Assembly: GCA_026627305.1 (NCBI GenBank)
Contig: JAPNVD010000027.1
Coordinates: forward strand, 1 to 64,000
Origin: Sulfolobaceae archaeon
Lineage (GTDB): Archaea > Thermoproteota > Thermoprotei_A > Sulfolobales > Sulfolobaceae
DNA length: 64,000 nucleotides
Reading direction: 5' to 3'
Positions 9,084 to 16,788 of this stretch are shown piece after piece. The notes under the pieces are model-generated. The model had not been told where the DNA came from. It saw nothing but the letters and a program-made list of their open reading frames with translations, and did not search any database. The first letter of the stretch is position 1. Every line of letters starts with the position of its first letter. The position numbers and the translations under genes were made by a program.

Positions 9084-9293
9084 ATGATAAGAATAACAGT
9101 CCATTTAATACGAGAGAAAAAGAGTTTAGAGCTAGAGGTGCCAGATAATTTTACAGTTAGTGACCTATTAAAAAAATTAGGTTATTCGATACAAGGTACT
9201 GTGGTTTTACGCGATTCTACTCCAGTAATAGAGTCAGAAAAACTGCAAAACAACGATGTCTTAGAAATCTTTCTTACTGCATCAGGAGGGTAA
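9084..9293 (+). CDS. Ubiquitin-like small modifier (Urm1/SAMP; MoaD/ThiS family)
   Basis: A 69-residue beta-grasp protein ending exactly in Gly-Gly (FLTASGG), with hydrophobic strands IRITVHLI, LELEVPD, TVSDLLKKLG, TVVLRDSTPV and DVLEIFL typical of MoaD/ThiS/Urm1. The free diglycine is the site of adenylation and thiocarboxylation or protein conjugation. In Sulfolobus a Urm1-like protein of this kind has been shown to modify proteins and feed the proteasome. It could alternatively serve as sulfur carrier for molybdopterin or tRNA thiolation. The next gene starts 2 nt after its stop. Confidence 0.82.
   Translation: MIRITVHLIREKKSLELEVPDNFTVSDLLKKLGYSIQGTVVLRDSTPVIESEKLQNNDVLEIFLTASGG
9284..9290 (+). 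promoter_or_regulatory. Shine-Dalgarno site inside the diglycine codons
   Basis: AGGAGGG spans the final GGA GGG (Gly-Gly) codons of the Urm1-like gene and ends 5 nt before the ATG of the HEAT-like gene at 9296. It is a near-perfect archaeal Shine-Dalgarno and indicates translational coupling of the two genes. Confidence 0.7.
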
Positions 9294-9295
9294 TT

Positions 9296-10021
9296 ATGAC
9301 TGATGATAAAATTGAAGAAATTTTAGAGGCAGTAAAGAATAACGATATATATACGATAAGTAAGAATCTCAGGACAATTTTCAATCTTATTAAAAGTCCA
9401 GTAAAAGAAGAACGTGATACAGGATGGAAAATAATTGAAAGTTTGATAGAAAATAACAGGATAGTTTTAACCGATAAAGATAAGAGATTCCTGAAATCCC
9501 TCATGTGGAATAAATTGCAAGGGATTAGGGATGATGCTTGGTCTCATCTATACATATATAAAGTTCTAGGAATAACGGGTTTTGATGACCTTTTAACTGC
9601 TAAAAGCGATAAGATAAAATGGAGTGTCTGGTCACATGTTTTAGATATAATACAACTATCACTGATTGACGTAAAAACCGTACAAAAGTATAGTGATTCG
9701 TACTGGAGATTACTAAAGAGTTATTATCCTACTATTAGAAAGAAAGCATGGAGGTTATTTCCTAAATTAGTAACGTTTGGAATTTTTAATTTAAAAGAAA
9801 ATAGTAAACAAAAAGAAAGATATTATGAATTTTTAAAACATAACAAATATAGTGTAAGAATATATGCATGGGAAGCTTCAATAGAACTATTAAAAAACAG
9901 CATAATTATTAAATCTGAGATAATTCCTCTAATAAGCTATTTAGAAGAGTTAACTAAGGTAAATGGGCAACTGGGCAAAAGAGCTAAAAAAGTACTAAAT
10001 TACATTCAAAATCTTCCTTAA
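9296..10021 (+). CDS. HEAT-like alpha-helical repeat protein, function unknown
   Basis: A 241-residue all-helical protein. A recurrent motif of basic residue, 2-3 residues, then Trp heads a helix at RDTGWKIIESL (~40), RDDAWSHLYIY (~78), KWSVWSHVLDI (~108), RKKAWRLFPKL (~148) and RIYAWEASIEL (~188), with a Trp-less last copy GKRAKKVLNYI (~227). The period is close to 40 residues, as in HEAT/ARM-type protein-binding solenoids, but I do not recognise a named family. The start sits on a strong SD within the diglycine codons of the preceding Urm1-like gene, which argues for a functional link. Its 3' end overlaps the convergent membrane-protein gene by 27 bp. Confidence 0.6.
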   Translation: MTDDKIEEILEAVKNNDIYTISKNLRTIFNLIKSPVKEERDTGWKIIESLIENNRIVLTDKDKRFLKSLMWNKLQGIRDDAWSHLYIYKVLGITGFDDLLTAKSDKIKWSVWSHVLDIIQLSLIDVKTVQKYSDSYWRLLKSYYPTIRKKAWRLFPKLVTFGIFNLKENSKQKERYYEFLKHNKYSVRIYAWEASIELLKNSIIIKSEIIPLISYLEELTKVNGQLGKRAKKVLNYIQNLP

Positions 10022-11680
10022 CATAAGAATTATAAAAGGAGAGATGAGAGAGATCACATCAATCGACATCAGAAAGTCTTGTATAGTAGTATATGCGAAT
10101 CTAGAAATATTTCCTCTTAAAAGTATGTAATTGTTATAGTCTGTAGCGTTCGTCCAGTAAGGGTTATAGTAAATTAGTACTACTGCATTCCTTTCACCTA
10201 TTATCTCCCCATTTTCTAGTTTTACATTAGCGGGAGTACCGTTAAGAAAGTATGAAATTCCATGAAATCCTTCATTATAGTATATGTAGTATTCGTTTGA
10301 GACATTATAAACTAACACTAAGTAAGAATAATTTAGTTCTTGCGTAGAAATAATGTATTTAATGCCCTGCAGTGTTAAATTCTCTTCAGATAAATTTGTT
10401 ATTACTCCTGATATCATTGGTATGAAAGATTGATAAACCGGCGATATTGTACCTGTTGAAGAATACATTGCTGTAAATAAGGGATCATGTTCACTTAAAT
10501 ACCGATAAATTGTAGACAGTGCAGTATAATTTACCTCATATTTAACTGGATTAAATGTAAATAAATCGTATGTATCGTGAAGTGGGTAGTATGCAATAGA
10601 GGGAAGAAAACTTGATAAGATAATTATTAAAATTACAAAAAGAAATAGTTTTTTTATTCTTACATGAATAAGTGAAATAGATATTAGTCCTATGGCAAAC
10701 ATAAATATCTTACTTTCAAACGTGGTGAGAGAGAGGATAATGCTCCCTATTAATGGTATATGTACAGGTGTTATTGAAAAATAAGTGAATATGAACAGCA
10801 AGAGTCCTAAAGGAATAGTGGAGGAAATTAGAAGCCTATTCTTTTCATAAATTCCAAAAATAACTAATAAAATAAATATTGAGATTAATAAGAATGTTGG
10901 AAAACTAGATACCTCGATAACTGGGAACGTAGATATGTGTGAAACAGTAGGCACTACAAATAGCTCAAACGCTATTTCTTGACTAACGTTACTCAAAAAA
11001 GCAATAACGTCAGCAAGTAGTATCAAAAGAATGCTCTTAAAATGTAGCTTAATTGAGTCCACGATAGCTATAATAAGGATAGGTACTTCAAATAGGAATG
11101 CGTAGTAAAACGCTTGATAAAAGAGTACGTTTAGAACAGAAACTATAATAGTTAAAATAATAAAATAGTTTAAATTTTTATATTTGTATATTTTATATGA
11201 TAAATAATATACTAATGGCATGAACGAGTAAATTAACAAAACGGTTGGAGAATCACCAGTGTAAAAGATTTGTGCAGTGCCTGGATTTAAAATATAGATG
11301 AAAGGAACTATATACCTTAAAATTATGCGAAGAGGGCTCTTCTTAAGATCGTTAGTAAAGTATTTTGCAACATAATAAAAGCTTATAGTGCCTACTGGAA
11401 AAGGAATGAAAGCAAATATCTTAATTAAATTCCAAGATCCAAAAATTAGAGAAAGATAATAATAGATATAAACTCCTAACCCTATTTCGCTTACTGCTCC
11501 ATGTGCATAATAGTCGATTGGTGTACTTGATGGAAATTGTAAATGTGGTGGCGGTGGTTCAAGATCTATTAAAGAAAAATAGCTAGCTACTAATAGTCGG
11601 TAAAATACTAAAACATATATTACAACTACTACAATTGAGAAGAGTAAAGATTCCTTATCTACGTTCAGCTTTAGCCTCAT
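9995..11680 (-). CDS. Polytopic membrane protein with extracytoplasmic domain (possible GT-C-like)
   Basis: A 561-residue protein. Residues ~12-385 hold roughly ten hydrophobic helices. A hydrophilic, Asn/Tyr-rich stretch with several N-x-S/T sequons (~390-530) follows, then a last helix (SLISPFIILMLRKI). An acidic/proline loop after the first helix (SLIDLEPPPPH) and the long tail are reminiscent of GT-C membrane glycosyltransferases, but no catalytic motif can be assigned with confidence. The start overlaps the upstream 77-residue membrane protein by 26 bp, so they are co-expressed. The 811-residue protein at 19040-21475 has the same overall layout. Confidence 0.5.
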   Translation of the reverse strand: MRLKLNVDKESLLFSIVVVVIYVLVFYRLLVASYFSLIDLEPPPPHLQFPSSTPIDYYAHGAVSEIGLGVYIYYYLSLIFGSWNLIKIFAFIPFPVGTISFYYVAKYFTNDLKKSPLRIILRYIVPFIYILNPGTAQIFYTGDSPTVLLIYSFMPLVYYLSYKIYKYKNLNYFIILTIIVSVLNVLFYQAFYYAFLFEVPILIIAIVDSIKLHFKSILLILLADVIAFLSNVSQEIAFELFVVPTVSHISTFPVIEVSSFPTFLLISIFILLVIFGIYEKNRLLISSTIPLGLLLFIFTYFSITPVHIPLIGSIILSLTTFESKIFMFAIGLISISLIHVRIKKLFLFVILIIILSSFLPSIAYYPLHDTYDLFTFNPVKYEVNYTALSTIYRYLSEHDPLFTAMYSSTGTISPVYQSFIPMISGVITNLSEENLTLQGIKYIISTQELNYSYLVLVYNVSNEYYIYYNEGFHGISYFLNGTPANVKLENGEIIGERNAVVLIYYNPYWTNATDYNNYILLRGNISRFAYTTIQDFLMSIDVISLISPFIILMLRKILNVI

Positions 11681-11888
11681 TACTCTTAATAAATATCAGT
11701 TCTACTATTAATAAGACTGATGCTAAGAGAAGGAGGTATGAGGTTACGTGTAAGATAATTACTATATTATAAGTTCCGAATAAACCTAGTGAGAAGTAAA
11801 ATAGTAAAAATAGTATGATATATAATAACAGCTTTATGTATTTTTCGTTTTTCTTCTCTTTAACGTTTCCTTTTTTCCTAGTGCTCAA
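11655..11888 (-). CDS. Small two-helix membrane protein
   Basis: A 77-residue protein with a lysine-rich cytoplasmic N-terminus (MSTRKKGNVKEKKNEKYIK), two adjacent hydrophobic segments (LLLYIILFLLFYFSLGLFG and IVIILHVTSYLLLLASVLLI) and a charged tail. No family is recognised. It overlaps the 561-residue membrane protein downstream by 26 bp, so it may be a partner subunit of that protein. Confidence 0.5.
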   Translation of the reverse strand: MSTRKKGNVKEKKNEKYIKLLLYIILFLLFYFSLGLFGTYNIVIILHVTSYLLLLASVLLIVELIFIKSNEAKAERR

Positions 11889-11932
11889 TTTACCATTGAG
11901 TATATTAGCTTAATATTAATATAAATGTTTCA

Positions 11933-12541
11933 ATGAGCCAACAGCTAGACGTTATTAAAAAGCTTCTCGAAATCAAGAGTTATATAGCTAATAATCTTGA
12001 AAAAGAAGGGTTAATGCTGTTGAAAGAACTTAAAGATAAAGGAGTATTGAATAAAGATTTTGCTAGAGAGAATAACTGGTATGTATGTAATATAATTGAA
12101 ATTATAAGCTGCAATAACATATTTGAATTTCTCAATGGATATGCGGAACTTTTCGATATAACTAGGTGTAAAAATATAAAGAGAGTATTGGAATGCTCTA
12201 TATCGAGAAATATAGATAATACATATGTGGATATCGTGCTTGAAGAATATAAGAAAAGGCATGATATCAATGCTGTTAATGAGATACTTCAACTAAATAA
12301 AGAAAATCTAACTAATGCATCAATCATGCTTAAATTACTAAGATTCTATGAAGATCTAAATGATATACGTGATATAGAAAATTTAGTTACGATAGTAATT
12401 TCAAATATAAATAGAATCCAGGACGGTAAGATGTTATATGTTATGTCACAAGAATTTAAAAAATATCTAAATAAAGAAAGTTATGAATATATTCTAAAAA
12501 GAGCTTGTGAGTTAGGGTATAAGGATGCATGTATTTCATAA
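11933..12541 (+). CDS. Hypothetical helical protein
   Basis: 202 residues, predicted almost entirely helical, with leucine/isoleucine-rich amphipathic helices of ~35-residue period (e.g. AVNEILQLNKENLTNASIMLKLLRFYEDL) and a C-terminal KRACELGYKDAC that resembles the end of a Sel1/TPR-type repeat. Five cysteines are scattered without a metal motif. It is divergent from the membrane-protein pair to its left. No family is recognised; a TPR-like scaffold is the best guess from composition. Confidence 0.5.
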   Translation: MSQQLDVIKKLLEIKSYIANNLEKEGLMLLKELKDKGVLNKDFARENNWYVCNIIEIISCNNIFEFLNGYAELFDITRCKNIKRVLECSISRNIDNTYVDIVLEEYKKRHDINAVNEILQLNKENLTNASIMLKLLRFYEDLNDIRDIENLVTIVISNINRIQDGKMLYVMSQEFKKYLNKESYEYILKRACELGYKDACIS

Positions 12542-12641
12542 TTATAAATTATATGATACTAAAAACATTGGCTGTTTTATTTAAGCAATTCATCTAAAAG
12601 TTTAAATATCTCCAAGTAAAATTTATATATGAAGTAAGAAT

Positions 12642-13082
12642 ATGCTAAGCTTATCATTTACTATTAGGGAAGCAAGACCAACTGATTGGCACCAAATATA
12701 CGAGCTATATAACTCTCTTCCTCTTGAGGATTTATATATGAGATTCTTCTGTTTGCATAGATTTTCTGAAGAGGAAGCTAAGAGATTAGTTACTCTGAAC
12801 GATCATGTAACAATAGTAGTGGAAGTAGCTGGTAGGATAATAGGTGAAGGATCTCTTTATAATACTGGAGAATTTTCCTTGGTTGTAGCACCTGATTTTA
12901 GAGGCTATGGTATTGGAACGGAAATAGTAAAGACGTTAATAGAAAAAGCGAAACAATTAAAAATGAAAAAGATATTCTTTTACGTGCTAAGGGATAATAT
13001 ACCAATGATAAGGATAGGTAAGAAATTAGGGTTTAAATTTATTGAAGAAGAAGGAGAATTAATGGGTTATTTAGAGTTATGA
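12642..13082 (+). CDS. GNAT acetyltransferase, Pat-like
   Basis: A 146-residue GNAT domain. Acetyl-CoA-binding motif A is FSLVVAPDFRGYGIGTEIVKTLIE, with the pyrophosphate loop RGYGIG at residues 87-92, and motif B is FFYVLRDNIPMIRIGKKLGF. The N-terminal segment EDLYMRFFCLHRFSEEEAKRL matches the YxRFF stretch found in Pat-type protein lysine acetyltransferases. In Sulfolobus, Pat acetylates the chromatin protein Alba, so this gene is a candidate for that role. The GNAT fold is clear; the substrate is inferred. Confidence 0.75.
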   Translation: MLSLSFTIREARPTDWHQIYELYNSLPLEDLYMRFFCLHRFSEEEAKRLVTLNDHVTIVVEVAGRIIGEGSLYNTGEFSLVVAPDFRGYGIGTEIVKTLIEKAKQLKMKKIFFYVLRDNIPMIRIGKKLGFKFIEEEGELMGYLEL

Positions 13083-13113
13083 TGAGCTTCCAGGCTTAAG
13101 ATGATCTAATGAA

Positions 13114-13770
13114 TTAAATTGCAAGCGCTGATTTAAGTTCACATAGTGATTGTAATATCATATAGTTATTACTTCTGATTTCCTTTAGCTCTTTTTCCTC
13201 TATCTTTATTTTTCCTTTTATGATGAACGAATACTTTAAACTTGCGTTAGTGTATGCTTTTAAGTCTATAATGGTATCGCCAATTCCAATCACCTCTGAG
13301 CTTCTTAAATTCATTTGATTAAGAGCTTTAAGTATAGGCTCAGCAGATGGTTTACCTTCATTAATATCATCACTACTTACTAGATATTCAGGATAAAAAT
13401 TAATTACACTTAATGTCGCTATCGCTGATTCTCTATTAGATGAAGTTACTACTGCGATCTTGATATTATGTTTTTGAAATAGCCTAATAATTTCTGTTGC
13501 ACATGGACGCTCTTTGCCATACTTTTTCACTAGATCTAAATAATAACGAGTTTTAATCTCAGCTAATTTTGGTGCGATTTCCTTCCCTGCAAGTGTTTCG
13601 GCTATTTCTATTGTTTTCTTTCCTATAAGCTTCTCTATTTCTATTTCACTTTTTATTTTCAAGTCTTTCATCGCTAGTAACCATGCATCTCTATGCACTT
13701 CTGCAGTATCTACCAACGTTCCATCCAGATCAAAAATTACACCTTTAATTTCATAAATATTAATCTTCAT
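13114..13770 (-). CDS. HAD-superfamily phosphatase (phosphoglycolate phosphatase/beta-PGM-like)
   Basis: A 218-residue subfamily I HAD hydrolase with all four motifs: FDLDGTLVD (nucleophile Asp14, acid/base Asp16), VVTSS, the lysine in EGKPSAEPILKA, and GIGDTIIDLKA. The helical cap between motifs I and II is of the alpha type used by phosphoglycolate phosphatases and beta-phosphoglucomutases. The substrate is not deducible. It is convergent with the GNAT gene and divergent from TenA. Confidence 0.82.
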   Translation of the reverse strand: MKINIYEIKGVIFDLDGTLVDTAEVHRDAWLLAMKDLKIKSEIEIEKLIGKKTIEIAETLAGKEIAPKLAEIKTRYYLDLVKKYGKERPCATEIIRLFQKHNIKIAVVTSSNRESAIATLSVINFYPEYLVSSDDINEGKPSAEPILKALNQMNLRSSEVIGIGDTIIDLKAYTNASLKYSFIIKGKIKIEEKELKEIRSNNYMILQSLCELKSALAI

Positions 13771-13830
13771 TGTGTTCTAGATAATTATGATAAAATATTA
13801 TTAAAAAGTCTAGATACAAACTACTAGATA

Positions 13831-14460
13831 ATGATTATCGAAATACTAAAATCGACATCAAGATGGGAGCAATATACTAGACATAAGTTTGTGAGGATGA
13901 TGAAAGAAGGATCGTTACCATTAAGTGCTTTTAGATATTATATAATCCAGGACTCAAAATACGTAGAAGAAATGAATAGAGCTTCACTTAAGGCAGCTTC
14001 AGTAGCTCCAGATATTGATGAAGCTATAGAGTTCATCAACAAAATGTTTAGTGCTAGCGATAAGGGAAAAGAAGTTCACGGTAAGATCTATAACCTATTG
14101 AAAATATCACAAGAAGAGATTAAACGCACTCCGATCAACGATGTAAATTATGCTTACACAAGACATTTGCATTATTGGGCTGATAAAGATTGGTATAAAT
14201 ATCTCGTAGCTCTAACTCCGTGCATGTTAGGCTATCTTGAGATAGGAATTTTTGTTAAAGATTCAGCAAATCCTATATATAAAGAATGGGCTGAGTTTTA
14301 TGCTTCAGATGTATACAAAGAGAAAGTAGATACGATAATTAAAATTCTTAATAAGATAAATATTAAGGCTCAATCAGAAATTGATGAGTATATTGACATT
14401 TTTAGGAGAAGTGTAAATTATGAAATAGATTTCTGGGATAGTGGGTTAGCCAATGCTTAA
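13831..14460 (+). CDS. tenA: TenA/thiaminase II family protein
   Basis: A 209-residue TenA protein. It retains the catalytic Cys of the TenA_C class (Cys131 in LTPCMLGYLEIG), an Asp in the IIQDSKYV helix (Asp41), the YWADK segment and a C-terminal Glu in NYEIDFWD. TenA_C enzymes hydrolyse aminopyrimidine thiamine breakdown products or thiamine itself to salvage hydroxymethylpyrimidine. The gene overlaps the radical SAM gene by 8 bp, so the two are translationally coupled. The stand-alone ThiN at 2769 is another thiamine gene in the window. Confidence 0.85.
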   Translation: MIIEILKSTSRWEQYTRHKFVRMMKEGSLPLSAFRYYIIQDSKYVEEMNRASLKAASVAPDIDEAIEFINKMFSASDKGKEVHGKIYNLLKISQEEIKRTPINDVNYAYTRHLHYWADKDWYKYLVALTPCMLGYLEIGIFVKDSANPIYKEWAEFYASDVYKEKVDTIIKILNKINIKAQSEIDEYIDIFRRSVNYEIDFWDSGLANA

Positions 14461-15508
14461 TAAGAAATTTTACAAGAAATTAATATATATAAACGATTTC
14501 TCAGTTCCGATGGTAGGATCTCTTGCATTTGGCATAGTAGATAGAGGGACAAACATAATAGAGGTTAGGCCAACTACAATATGTGGCCTCTCATGTATCT
14601 TTTGTAGTGTGAATGCGGGCCCTAAGTCTAAAGTTAGGTGGGCAGAATTTATTGTAAGTAAGGATCTCTTAATAGATGCTGTTAATGAAATTGTTAGATA
14701 TAAAAATGTAAACAATATTGAGGTTCATATTGACGGTATGGGAGATCCTGGCAACTATAAAGATTTAGTAGAACTCGTACAGGGGATAAAGAGTATAGCC
14801 AGTGTAAAAACGATCTCCATGCAAACTAGATTATATATGCTAAATGAGAAGAAAATAAAACAACTAGAAGAAGCTGGACTAGATAGGTTTAACGTAAGTA
14901 TAGATTCCTTAGATCCCATACTTACGAAAAGGTTAGCTGATAATGAGATCTATGAAGTTAGCAAGGTTCTTGAACTTATAGACTATACTCTTAAAAATAC
15001 AAAAATAGATGTTATTATTTCTCCCGTTCTTTTAGAAAATATAAATGATGAGGAGATTAAAAAATTAGTAATATGGGCATATAACTCTGGTCTAGGGAAA
15101 AAGTGGCCTCCCATACTTATTCAAAAATTCATTCCGCATAAGAGAGGCAGAATTCCCAAGGGTATACATATTAGTAATTGGAAAGAATTTAATGAGAAGC
15201 TGCATAATATAGAGAAGGAATTAGGATATAAATTACTTTTCGATTCAGAGGTATTTAATATTACTAGGGTAAGAGCACTGCCGATAGTGTATGATATTGG
15301 AGAGAAAGTAGACGTCAAGATTATAGATAGAGGAATATTTAAAGGTGAATTTCTAGGAGCTCCTATAAATAGGTCTTATAGTAACATTGAGGATAGGGTA
15401 ATTACTGTTGTTGCCCCATCAGAGCTTGAGGATTCATTAGTAGGTTCAAAGGTTAAAGTTAGGATAATAGATAATAACGATAATATCTACATTGCAAGAA
15501 TTCAGTAA
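14453..15508 (+). CDS. Radical SAM Fe-S oxidoreductase with C-terminal TRAM-like domain
   Basis: A 351-residue radical SAM enzyme with the cluster motif CGLSCIFC (Cys44, Cys48, Cys51), the GGE-equivalent region HIDGMGDPGNY and further strands typical of the partial TIM barrel. The C-terminal ~65 residues (VDVKIIDRGIFKGEFLG ... VGSKVKVRIIDNNDNIYIARI) read like an OB-fold TRAM-type RNA-binding domain. This matches a group of archaeal predicted Fe-S oxidoreductases without an assigned reaction. Overlap with tenA suggests either a thiamine-related or a purely positional link; a tRNA or other RNA substrate is suggested by the TRAM-like tail. Confidence 0.75.
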   Translation: MLNKKFYKKLIYINDFSVPMVGSLAFGIVDRGTNIIEVRPTTICGLSCIFCSVNAGPKSKVRWAEFIVSKDLLIDAVNEIVRYKNVNNIEVHIDGMGDPGNYKDLVELVQGIKSIASVKTISMQTRLYMLNEKKIKQLEEAGLDRFNVSIDSLDPILTKRLADNEIYEVSKVLELIDYTLKNTKIDVIISPVLLENINDEEIKKLVIWAYNSGLGKKWPPILIQKFIPHKRGRIPKGIHISNWKEFNEKLHNIEKELGYKLLFDSEVFNITRVRALPIVYDIGEKVDVKIIDRGIFKGEFLGAPINRSYSNIEDRVITVVAPSELEDSLVGSKVKVRIIDNNDNIYIARIQ

Positions 15509-15577
15509 AAGAATATAAATTAGGTTTTTATGAGAAATATTTATTTTAGTGCATATTTTAAGTGATTATGAGATACA

Positions 15578-16780
15578 TTGAGCTATCTTAAGAACTACCT
15601 AAATCTCGATAATGCTATAAAAGTTGCGTGCGATATAAAGTTTGAATTTACTAAGCAAAAAGTAAGCGTTCAAGATGCAGTAGGATATTATGCAGCCGAA
15701 ACGGTGGCATCTCCGAAAAATTTTCCACCTTATGATAGGAGTGCTGTAGATGGATATGCAGTTATTCACGATGATGTTATATCAGCTTCATCTGATAACC
15801 CTGTTTTTTTAAAAGAAGTCGGTCTCGCTACTGCTGATAAACCTTATGATAAATCTATAAAAAATGGTGAATGCGTTAGAGTTCTTACTGGTGCTAAGAT
15901 CCCAGAAGGTGCAGATGCTGTTGTAATGGAAGAAGATACAAGAAAGATTAGTCCTGATACAATAGCTGTGCTAAAATCAGTAAGGAAATATCAGAATATA
16001 AGTAGAGTAGGGGAAGATATAAAGATAGGTAAAGAAATTCTAAGGAAAGGAGAAAGAATAAGGTCTTGGCATGTTCCTGCATTACTTGAGGTAAATATTG
16101 ATGAAATTTATATATGGAAGCTAAGAATTTGTGTTCTTTCTACTGGTGATGAGCTAGTTAAAGGGAGTGTAAAGAATACAACACAGCCTATGTTACTTGA
16201 ATTAATAAGGGAATACGGTTTTGATCCAATAAGCCTAGGTATTAGTGAAGATGATGCTGAAAAAATAAGAGAAATTCTTGACAAAAATAATTCTTCATGT
16301 GATATATATATTGTTACAGGAGGTACTGGACCTAGTGAGAAAGACGAATCGAAACAGTTCTTATCTACGTACGGAAAATTAATTTTTCACGGCCTTAACA
16401 TAAGACCCTCTAGGACTACAGGGTTTGGCATATATAACAATAAACCAGTGTTTATAATCTCAGGTTTGCCAGTTGCAGCTTTAATTGCGTTTGAAAATGT
16501 AATATTTCCTATAATTAGCTGTTGGTTAGGGCTAGAAAAACCAAAGGAATGCGAAATATCTGGAATTTTAGATAAGGCTGTTGTAAATATAATAGGAGTT
16601 AAGAGTTTTGTTAGAGTGAAGATATACGAAAAAGATGGAAAAATACATGTAGATCCGTTGAAAGTTACAGGTTCTGGAATAATATCCTCAATAATTGATG
16701 CAGACGGATATTTGATTTTAGACGAAAATACCGAGGGATTACCTGAGGGAAGCACAGTAAAGGTCAAATTAATAAGGTGA
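15578..16780 (+). CDS. moeA: Molybdopterin molybdenumtransferase MoeA
   Basis: A 400-residue MoeA with the four family domains: PPYDRSAVDGYAV near residue 50, GAKIPEGADAVVMEEDT near 110, the MogA-like domain with LSTGDELV (~190) and VTGGTGPSEKDES (~245), and the C-terminal beta domain. It inserts molybdenum or tungsten into adenylylated molybdopterin. It starts at TTG 15578, since an in-frame stop lies 9 nt upstream and no other start fits the alignment. It is immediately followed by a second MoeA gene. Confidence 0.88.
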   Translation: MSYLKNYLNLDNAIKVACDIKFEFTKQKVSVQDAVGYYAAETVASPKNFPPYDRSAVDGYAVIHDDVISASSDNPVFLKEVGLATADKPYDKSIKNGECVRVLTGAKIPEGADAVVMEEDTRKISPDTIAVLKSVRKYQNISRVGEDIKIGKEILRKGERIRSWHVPALLEVNIDEIYIWKLRICVLSTGDELVKGSVKNTTQPMLLELIREYGFDPISLGISEDDAEKIREILDKNNSSCDIYIVTGGTGPSEKDESKQFLSTYGKLIFHGLNIRPSRTTGFGIYNNKPVFIISGLPVAALIAFENVIFPIISCWLGLEKPKECEISGILDKAVVNIIGVKSFVRVKIYEKDGKIHVDPLKVTGSGIISSIIDADGYLILDENTEGLPEGSTVKVKLIR

Positions 16781-16788
16781 TGCATATC

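Noticed and set aside
12011-12292. Minus-strand ORFs opposite the 202-aa helical protein
   Set aside because: Two overlapping minus frames lack coding character; the plus-strand protein has coherent amphipathic helices.
13079-13131. Possible C/D box sRNA after the GNAT gene (ATGATGA ... GATGAT ... CTGA)
   Set aside because: The D' box is poor, the C'-D spacing (~22 nt) is too long for a guide, and the D box lies inside the HAD coding sequence; probably chance.
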